Shown: piece after piece, positions 58,601 to 64,000 of the stretch
How the letters are laid out: every line of letters begins with the position of its first letter
Numbering within the stretch: position 1 is the first letter of the stretch
Assembly: GCF_040812015.1 (NCBI RefSeq)
Contig: NZ_JBFNXJ010000002.1
Location: forward strand, 62,001-126,000
Length of the DNA stretch: 64,000 nt
Direction of reading: 5' to 3'
DNA from: Chitinivorax sp. PXF-14
GTDB lineage: Bacteria > Pseudomonadota > Gammaproteobacteria > Burkholderiales > SCOH01
Notes under the pieces: model-generated
Databases searched by the model: none
Seen by the model: only the letters and a program-made list of their open reading frames with translations
What the model was told of the DNA's origin: nothing
Translations under genes and position numbers: made by a program

Positions 58601-58728
58601 AATGAATCGAAGGGTCGAAGAAGTATCCGGTGACGGCTGCCGGCAATTCGACAGGGTATCTCCGAATATTTTCGGGGAGACGCCCCGAAATCTTGGCAAG
58701 AGCCGCGAGGCCCTTGCCAGGGTGTTAC

Positions 58729-60522
58729 TTAGAGAATGAAGGAATCCTCTTCCAGATCCATCAGGCTCTTCGTGCCGGCGCGCAGGCGAACCAGCAGCGT
58801 TGCGGTTTCGGGCATCAGGCGAGCGTAGTAGAAGCGCGCGGTGTGAACCTTGGCCTGATAGAACTGCTTGTCACCGGTTTCCATCTTGGCGTAGGCAACC
58901 TTGGCCATTTGCGCCCAGAAGAAGCCGAAGGTCAGGTGGCCGATCAGGCGCAGGAAGTCGACGGCGTTGGCGCCGGCTTCGTCCTTGTTCATCATCGCCT
59001 GCATGCCGACGTGCATGGTCACGTCGCCGACATCCTTCATCAGCTTGGCCAGTGGCTCGGTGAATTCCTTCAGTTGCGCGTCGGCGCTGTTGGCCTCGAC
59101 GAACTTGTGGATGATCTTGGTGAACTTGCGCAGCTTCTGGCCTTGATCCAGCAGCACCTTGCGGCCGATCAGGTCGAGTGCCTGAATCGTGTTGGTGCCT
59201 TCGTAGATCTGGGCGATACGTGCGTCACGGACGAACTGCTCCATGCCCCACTCGCGAATGAAGCCGTGGCCACCATAAACCTGCATGCTTTCGTTGGCGA
59301 TGGTGAAGCCGTTGTCGGTCATGAAGGCCTTGGCAACCGGCGTCAGCAGCGCAACCAGATCAGCGGCGTCCTGAACGGTCTGGGCGTCGGTCGACTTGGC
59401 TTCGATGTCGAGGTTCAGTGCGAGCCAGGTCGACAGCACGCGGCCAGCTTCGGTGTATGCCTTGCCGGTCAGCAGCATGCGGCGGACATCGGGGTGCACG
59501 ATGATCGGGTCGGCCGGCAGTTCCGGGCGCTTGGTGCCGGTCAGCGAGCGCATCTGTACGCGTTCCTTGGCGTAGGTGACGGCGTTCTGGAACGCGACTT
59601 CACCGATGCCGAGGCCTTGAACACCCACGCCGAGGCGCGCTGCGTTCATCATGGTGAACATGCAGGCCATGCCCTTGTTCACTTCACCGATCAGCCAGCC
59701 CTTGGCGCCGTCGAGGTTGATCACGCAGGTCGAGTTGGCCTTGATGCCCATCTTGTGTTCGATCGAGCCGGCGCCAACAGTGTTGCGCTCGCCCGGGTTG
59801 CCGTTGGCATCGGGTACGAACTTCGGCACCAGGAACAGCGAGATGCCCTTGACGTCCTTGGGCGAATCCGGCAGACGAGCCAGCACCAGGTGCAGGATGT
59901 TGTCGGACATGTCGTGTTCGCCGGCCGAGATGAAGATCTTGGTGCCGGTAATGTTGTAGCTGCCGTCGCCGTTCGGCTCGGCGCGGGTCTTCAGGAGACC
60001 CAGATCGGTACCGCAGTGCGGCTCGGTCAGGCACATGGTGCCGGTCCAGGTGCCGTCAACCAGCTTGGGCAGGTAGAGATCCTTCATCCACTGCTCGCCG
60101 TGAGCGTGGATCGCGTTATAGGCGCCGTGGCTCAGGCCAGGGTACATCGCCCATGCCATGTTGGCAGCGCTGAACATTTCGCTGGCGAGGAAACCCAGCG
60201 TGTGCGGCATGCCTTGGCCGCCGTAGGTCGGGTCACAATCGACACCGGTGAAGCCGAGTTCGCAGAACTGCTTGTACGCGTCCTTGAAGCCGGCCGGCGT
60301 GGTGACGACGCCGTTTTCGAAATGACAGCCTTCTTCGTCGGCAGCACGGTTCAGCGGGGCGATTTCGTTTTCAGCAAACGCAGCTGCCGCTTCGAGATAC
60401 TGATTCAAGACGTCGGCGGTCGCTTCCTCGTAACCCGGCAGGGTCGACAAGGTTTTTTCGACTTCCAACAACTCGTGCATTACAAATTGCATGTCGCGCA
60501 GCGGCGCCTTGTATGTAGCCAT
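58729..60522 (-). CDS. acyl-CoA dehydrogenase (long form, with C-terminal extension)
   Basis: The 597-residue flavoprotein is an acyl-CoA dehydrogenase of the long group that includes FadE-like and DmdC-like enzymes. It has an N-terminal helical domain, the FAD site segment CLTEPHCGTDLGLLKT, WLIGEVNKGM, the Glu in QIYEGTNTIQALDLIGRK that removes the alpha proton, and a C-terminal domain of about 120 residues. It introduces the trans double bond in beta-oxidation and passes electrons to ETF. GGAGAG 7 bases before the ATG at 60522 fixes the start. Third positions are less G/C-extreme than in neighbours, which may reflect high expression. A PsrA-like operator lies upstream. Confidence 0.93.
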   Translation of the reverse strand: MATYKAPLRDMQFVMHELLEVEKTLSTLPGYEEATADVLNQYLEAAAAFAENEIAPLNRAADEEGCHFENGVVTTPAGFKDAYKQFCELGFTGVDCDPTYGGQGMPHTLGFLASEMFSAANMAWAMYPGLSHGAYNAIHAHGEQWMKDLYLPKLVDGTWTGTMCLTEPHCGTDLGLLKTRAEPNGDGSYNITGTKIFISAGEHDMSDNILHLVLARLPDSPKDVKGISLFLVPKFVPDANGNPGERNTVGAGSIEHKMGIKANSTCVINLDGAKGWLIGEVNKGMACMFTMMNAARLGVGVQGLGIGEVAFQNAVTYAKERVQMRSLTGTKRPELPADPIIVHPDVRRMLLTGKAYTEAGRVLSTWLALNLDIEAKSTDAQTVQDAADLVALLTPVAKAFMTDNGFTIANESMQVYGGHGFIREWGMEQFVRDARIAQIYEGTNTIQALDLIGRKVLLDQGQKLRKFTKIIHKFVEANSADAQLKEFTEPLAKLMKDVGDVTMHVGMQAMMNKDEAGANAVDFLRLIGHLTFGFFWAQMAKVAYAKMETGDKQFYQAKVHTARFYYARLMPETATLLVRLRAGTKSLMDLEEDSFIL

Positions 60523-60910
60523 CTCAAACTCTCCGATTAGATTTCCGTGCAATGCCTTGAGGCATATTTGCAGACAGTCGGTAATAACCCTTGGCCACCG
60601 CTGCCAGAGTGAAAAAACGAGCCCTTGGGGCTGGTCTAACATTCGGCCGGGGTGTTGGGTGAGTACACTACGCTCCTCTGGAATTTTCTGCAAGAAATTT
60701 TCAAACGGTCGTTTGATCGACATCAAACAAAACGTACTTTATCATTAATAATCATTAAGTTAATCAAACAAAAAAATATGCCTTGCATTGCAAAATTGGT
60801 GCGGAGCAACAAATCATAATCCCGGACAATTTTGATGCGTTGCAGCATAATATGCGGCCGAACCCCATACATTTCCGCCTGGCATAAGCTCTCTTGGTTA
60901 GAATGCGCGC
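60523..60910. other. divergent promoter region between acyl-CoA dehydrogenase and MBL hydrolase
   Basis: This 388-base gap is A/T-rich between about 60670 and 60850 and holds no convincing gene. It contains the operator-like palindrome at 60701-60716 and a further TCAAAC half-site at 60723, and must carry the promoters for both divergent genes. Confidence 0.5.
60701..60716. promoter_or_regulatory. PsrA/FadR-like operator TCAAACGGTCGTTTGA
   Basis: The perfect 16-base palindrome contains CAAAC-N4-GTTTG, the pattern bound by PsrA-type TetR regulators that respond to fatty acyl-CoA. It lies 180 bases upstream of the acyl-CoA dehydrogenase start codon. Confidence 0.6.
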
Positions 60911-61858
60911 ATGACTGCGATTACCGATTATCCGCACGGCGTCAGCGCCATCGACGTGGAGTTCCAGCGTAGCGGCCTGGCAGCGTCCCACCTGATCGTC
61001 GACGGCGATGAAGCGGCGCTGGTGGACTGCGGCACCAACTATTCGGTGCCCCGGCTGATGGCGGCCCTCGCCAGCCGGGCCGTGGCGCCCGAGCAGGTGC
61101 GCTACCTGATCCTCACCCACGTCCACCTCGACCACGCCGGCGGCGCGGGCCTCTTGATCCAGCAATTGCCCAATGCCACGCTGCTGCTGCATCCGCGCGG
61201 CGCACGCCACATGATCGACCCGCGCGTGCTGTACAAGAGCGCGACCCAGGTATACGGCGAGGCCGAAATGGCGCGCACCTACGGCCAGCTGACGCCGGTG
61301 CCGGCGGCACGCGTGAGGGAGGTGCACGATGGCGACCAGGTCACGCTCGGCAGCCGCACGCTGAGCTTCATGGATACCCCGGGCCATGCCAAGCACCACG
61401 TCTGCATTCACGACAGCGGCAGCAACGGCGTCTTTAGCGGCGACACCTTCGGGCTGTCCTACCGCGCGCTCGATTGCGGCGGCCGGCCCTTCGTGCTGCC
61501 GACCACGACGCCGCCCCAGTTCGACCCCGAGGCGGCCCATGCCTCGATCGAACGCATTGCCGCGCTGGCGCCGGAGGCCGTCTACCTGACCCATTACGGC
61601 CGGGTAGCCGAGGTGCCGCGGCTGGAGGCCGACCTGCACGCCGGGCTCGATGCCTTCGTGGAGATCGCCCTGCGTCTGCAGGATGCCGGTGCGGCGCGCC
61701 ACCGGCTGATCTGCGAGCAGTTGTTCGGCTGGCTGTGGCACCGGCTGCAGGCGCAGGGTTTCGCGGGCAGCGAGGCGCAGGCGCGCGACTGGCTGACCAT
61801 GGACATCGAGCTCAATGCGCAGGGGCTGGAATTCTGGCTCGACAGCCTGCCCGCCTGA
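60911..61858 (+). CDS. MBL fold metallohydrolase
   Basis: The 315-residue protein is a metallo-beta-lactamase-fold hydrolase. Metal ligands are THVHLDHAGG, a His in DTPGHAKHH, the bridging Asp in FSGDTFG and a His in LTHYGRV. The C-terminal third (about 205-315) is a helical extension. Related proteins hydrolyse thioesters or similar small substrates; the real substrate is unknown. It faces the acyl-CoA dehydrogenase gene across the PsrA-like site, so a link to acyl-CoA metabolism is possible. A two-way terminator follows after 3 bases. Confidence 0.87.
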   Translation: MTAITDYPHGVSAIDVEFQRSGLAASHLIVDGDEAALVDCGTNYSVPRLMAALASRAVAPEQVRYLILTHVHLDHAGGAGLLIQQLPNATLLLHPRGARHMIDPRVLYKSATQVYGEAEMARTYGQLTPVPAARVREVHDGDQVTLGSRTLSFMDTPGHAKHHVCIHDSGSNGVFSGDTFGLSYRALDCGGRPFVLPTTTPPQFDPEAAHASIERIAALAPEAVYLTHYGRVAEVPRLEADLHAGLDAFVEIALRLQDAGAARHRLICEQLFGWLWHRLQAQGFAGSEAQARDWLTMDIELNAQGLEFWLDSLPA

Positions 61859-61861
61859 CGC

Positions 61862-61889
61862 AAAAAAGCCCGGTTCAACCGGGCTTTTT
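61862..61889. terminator. bidirectional intrinsic terminator
   Basis: AAAAAAGCCCGGTT pairs with ACCGGGCTTTTT around a 2-base loop, with A and T runs on both sides. It ends both the MBL gene and the convergent FAH-family gene. Confidence 0.92.
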
Positions 61890-61907
61890 CATGTCAATGC
61901 GGCTGGA

Positions 61908-62564
61908 TCAGGCGATGCTCAGCGTCGCCAGCGGGCGATCCATCAGCGTCAGCGACAGGCGGTCGCCGCTGTTGAGTTTGCCCACGCCCTCGGGCGTACC
62001 GGTGTAGATCAGGTCTCCCGGCTGCAGCGTGAACATCGTCGACAGGTAGTGGATCAGGTAAGGCACGCTGAACAGCATCAGCGCCGTGTCGCCAGCCTGC
62101 CGCGGCTCACCGTTCAGGCTCATGCCGAAGCGCACGTGGTCGATGTCGGCCATGGTATCGGGCGCGACGAATTCCGAGATGCAGGCCGCGCCGTCGAAGC
62201 CCTTGCACAGGGTCCACGGCAGGCCCTTCTGTTTGGCCACCGCCTGGATGTCGCGCGCAGTCAGGTCGAGGCCCAGGCCATAGCCGGCGACATGCTCGAG
62301 CGCCGCCTGCTCGGGAATATTCTTGCCACCCTTGCCGATCAGCAGCACCAGCTCGGTCTCATAGTGCACATCGTTCGAGAACGCGGGCAGCGTCAACGGC
62401 TGGTCCATCGCATGCAGCGCCGAGGTCGGCTTGATGAAGACCAGTGGTGCCGGCTCGACCTGGTTGCCGAGCTCGGCCGCGTGCGCGGCGTAATTGCGAC
62501 CGATGCAGAAGATGTTGGAAACCGGCACTTCGCGGCGATCGGCTTGCAGGATGACGTGAGGCAT
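61908..62564 (-). CDS. fumarylacetoacetate hydrolase family protein
   Basis: The 218-residue protein matches the short FAH family (YcgM-like; oxaloacetate decarboxylase/acylpyruvase type). Marks are IFCIGRNYAAHAAELGN, the metal site YETELVLLIGKGG, YGLGLDLTARDIQ, KGFDGAACISEF and a C-terminal GDLIYTGTPEGVG. It cleaves or decarboxylates 2-oxo acids such as acylpyruvate or oxaloacetate; which one is not shown. I chose the ATG at 62564, which gives the usual N-terminus; the frame runs nearly 100 codons further without a likely start. Confidence 0.9.
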   Translation of the reverse strand: MPHVILQADRREVPVSNIFCIGRNYAAHAAELGNQVEPAPLVFIKPTSALHAMDQPLTLPAFSNDVHYETELVLLIGKGGKNIPEQAALEHVAGYGLGLDLTARDIQAVAKQKGLPWTLCKGFDGAACISEFVAPDTMADIDHVRFGMSLNGEPRQAGDTALMLFSVPYLIHYLSTMFTLQPGDLIYTGTPEGVGKLNSGDRLSLTLMDRPLATLSIA

Positions 62565-62593
62565 GATGAAGGTTTGTTCCGTTCGGGATGAGG

Positions 62594-62962
62594 TCAGGGT
62601 TTGTCGGGCAGCGTGTACTCGATGAACAGGGGCGGGATCAAAGCACTCAGGATAATCCATAGCGGAGCCATGAACGACGGGAGATACCCACCGACCGCCG
62701 CCTTGAATCGAATCCAGGTATCCGGCCCCAGGCTCATCAGCGCCAGCATCACCGTCAACTGGGCCAGCATCAGCCCCAGCGCCAGGCAGATGACAATACG
62801 GCCAGTCTTGCCAAATCTGGCCTGCAGTTCGGTACGGCAATGGGTGCAGCGATAGCGGCAAGCCGTGGCCTTGAACCAGGCAATGCCCTCGCCCCGCGTC
62901 CGTGTCAGATGCCGGCCATACCAGCCCAGGCTCTTGCTACAAGCGGGGCAGACACGCTTCAT
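62594..62962 (-). CDS. small zinc-ribbon membrane protein
   Basis: I do not recognise this 122-residue protein by name. It starts with a probable zinc ribbon, CPAC (residues 5-8) and CTHC (about 39-42), followed by two transmembrane helices near residues 56-78 (IVICLALGLMLAQLTVMLALM) and 95-115 (MAPLWIILSALIPPLFI). Similar small Zn-ribbon/TM proteins occur in betaproteobacteria without known function. It lies 14 bases downstream of hslO, with the FAH gene 29 bases further on, so the three may share a transcript. Confidence 0.7.
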   Translation of the reverse strand: MKRVCPACSKSLGWYGRHLTRTRGEGIAWFKATACRYRCTHCRTELQARFGKTGRIVICLALGLMLAQLTVMLALMSLGPDTWIRFKAAVGGYLPSFMAPLWIILSALIPPLFIEYTLPDKP

Positions 62963-62976
62963 GATCTGCCCACCCC

Positions 62977-63843
62977 TCAATGGCGCGTGTCGCTCGCCGG
63001 CTGGCTGATCGGTGCGGCGAATACCTGCTCGACATCGACCGGGTCGAAGTCGTAGCGCGTATTGCAGAACTCGCAGTGGATCTCGATGCTGCCCTGCTCC
63101 TCGATGAGGCTGCGCACCTCGGCCTCGCCCACCATGCGCAACATATTGCCGACCCGCTCGCGCGAGCACGAGCAGCGGAAGGCGATCGGGTGATCGTCGA
63201 ACAGGCGCAGGGTTTCTTCGTGAAACAGACGATGGATCACCTCGCGCGGCGGCAGGTCGAGCAGCTCGCCCTGGGTGATGGTGCCCGCGAGATACTTGGC
63301 GCGGTCCCAGGCATCGGGGTCGCCCTGGCCGGCGGGCAGCTTCTGCAGCAGCAGGCCCGTCGCTCGCTTGTCGTCGGCGGCCAGCCAGAAGCGCGTGTCG
63401 AGCTGCTCGGAGCGCTGCATATAGTTCTCCAGCATCTGGGCAATCGATTCGCCCTCCAGCGCGACGATGCCCTGATACGGCGCCTGGCCGTTCTGCTGGT
63501 CGAGCGTGATGACAAACTTGCCATTGCCCAGCAGCTCGGACAGCGGCATCGGCCTGACCTCGCCCTCCCACTTCGCCGTCGCGCGCATGGTCAGGTCGGC
63601 ATTGCATTCGACCACCATCAGGCGCAAGGCGCCGGTGCCGTGCAGCTGCATGATCAGCGCACCATTGAATTTCAGCGTGGCCGACAGCAGCGCAGCCGAG
63701 GCCATCAGCTCGCCGAGCAGCGAGCGCAGTACCGGCGGGTAGTCGTGGCGCGCCAGCACCTCGCGCCAGGTCTGGTCGAGCGTGACCAGCTCGCCACGCA
63801 CGGGCGCGCCGTCAAACAGGAAACGGGACAGGGAATCTTTCAT
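62977..63843 (-). CDS. hslO: 33 kDa redox-regulated chaperone Hsp33
   Basis: The 288-residue protein matches Hsp33. It has the N-terminal core (SLSRFLFDGAPVRGELVTL; LLGELMASAALLSATLKF; YQGIVALEG) and the C-terminal redox switch with CSCS and, about 30 residues later, CEFC, four Cys that bind zinc when reduced and form two disulfides under oxidative stress, turning the protein into an active holdase. GAGG precedes the ATG at 63843. An unidentified gene ends 37 bases upstream on the same strand. Confidence 0.95.
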   Translation of the reverse strand: MKDSLSRFLFDGAPVRGELVTLDQTWREVLARHDYPPVLRSLLGELMASAALLSATLKFNGALIMQLHGTGALRLMVVECNADLTMRATAKWEGEVRPMPLSELLGNGKFVITLDQQNGQAPYQGIVALEGESIAQMLENYMQRSEQLDTRFWLAADDKRATGLLLQKLPAGQGDPDAWDRAKYLAGTITQGELLDLPPREVIHRLFHEETLRLFDDHPIAFRCSCSRERVGNMLRMVGEAEVRSLIEEQGSIEIHCEFCNTRYDFDPVDVEQVFAAPISQPASDTRH

Positions 63844-63880
63844 TGCAACCTCGACATGCCCGGCAAGCGGGCGAAACGCA

Positions 63881-64000
63881 TCAAGTGGGGGTGGTGGCAA
63901 CCGAATACAAGGTCATCGGCAGCGAGGAGTTGATATCGAACTGGCAGCCCGCCTCGACCCCGACGCGCGCGATCTCCTCGGCGGACAGGGCCGAGTCGTA
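63881..64000 (-). CDS. unidentified protein, C-terminal fragment
   Basis: The last 39 codons of a minus-strand gene run off the window edge. The visible end reads YDSALSAEEIARVGVEAG, then CQFDINSSLPMTLYSVATT, which is too little to assign a family. Its stop lies 37 bases before hslO, so the two are likely co-transcribed. Confidence 0.5.
   Translation of the reverse strand, partial: YDSALSAEEIARVGVEAGCQFDINSSLPMTLYSVATTPT

Larger units (their letters stand above)
57970..58728. other. repeat-rich gene-free region
   Basis: These 759 bases hold no convincing gene. The Pta promoter should lie at the low end. Further on are a diverged direct repeat (58165-58211 and 58470-58516), a 12-base inverted repeat (58248-58259 and 58326-58337), a perfect 12-base hairpin (58531-58560) and the terminator of the acyl-CoA dehydrogenase gene. 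Confidence 0.6.

Noticed and set aside
1-64000. CRISPR array, prophage, insertion sequence or rRNA operon
   Set aside because: No regularly spaced repeats, transposase, integrase, phage structural genes or rRNA sequence were found on either strand.

Overview
The window reads as a chromosomal segment of a GC-rich, motile, Gram-negative betaproteobacterium. Supporting signs are strong G/C bias at third codon positions, a flagellin, lipoprotein and twin-arginine-like signals, an outer-membrane patatin/barrel protein, an EnvZ/OmpR-type pair, RlmJ, SerA, Hsp33, and a fused hydratase/phosphotransacetylase next to AckA and FabI. A Neisseriales / Chitinibacteraceae-like host is my best guess; the genus cannot be fixed from the sequence alone. 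No rRNA, CRISPR array, prophage, insertion sequence or replication origin was seen.

Layout. 0-4.8 kb: housekeeping genes (hydrolase fragment, class II amidotransferase with a TTG start, PLP aminotransferase, nucleoid-associated protein, tRNA-Leu(GAG), DUF1003). 4.8-9.2 kb, minus strand: a ZorA/ZorB-like ion-channel pair followed by a small membrane protein, a CPBP protease and a DUF1569 protein. 9.6-11.7 kb: an isolated flagellin and a lipase-like hydrolase. 11.8-14.0 kb: a metallophosphoesterase beside a Ser/Thr kinase fused to a universal stress domain. 14.05-14.57 kb: what looks like a single stranded integron gene cassette. 15-20 kb: a DeoR regulator facing a HAD phosphatase/VOC operon, YceH, dodecin, a YpfJ-type metalloprotein, and a possible short transcript carrying a 10-codon ORF. 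20.1-28.6 kb: serA facing an FAD 2-hydroxyacid dehydrogenase, rlmJ, GNAT, TauE/SafE, a periplasmic binding protein, Nnr and an O-methyltransferase.

28.7-37.1 kb, plus strand: two modules (membrane protein, secreted HEXXH protein, CopD-like protein; then DUF2760, Hsp70, Hsp70-DUF3731) whose genes overlap by a few bases, followed by a gap holding a nested hairpin. 37.5-42.4 kb: thioredoxin, DUF1801, an EnvZ/OmpR-like pair, a serine hydrolase and a ferric-reductase-like membrane protein. 42.5-51.7 kb: a small periplasmic protein, a DUF1800 lipoprotein and DUF1501 pair, TPR protein, GAF-GAF-GGDEF-EAL protein, GFA protein and a split YeeE/YedE transporter. 51.8-58 kb, minus strand: PlpD-like patatin, MsrB, and FabI-AckA-Pta. 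58-60.8 kb: a repeat-rich gap and an acyl-CoA dehydrogenase with a PsrA-like operator. 60.9-64 kb: MBL hydrolase, FAH-family protein, zinc-ribbon membrane protein, Hsp33 and the end of one more gene.

The parts most worth following up are the orphan integron cassette, the Zor-like pair without ZorC/D/E, the DUF2760/dual Hsp70 operon, the 19.75-20.07 kb short transcript, the 37.25 kb nested hairpin, and the loss of hydratase active-site residues in the Pta fusion.
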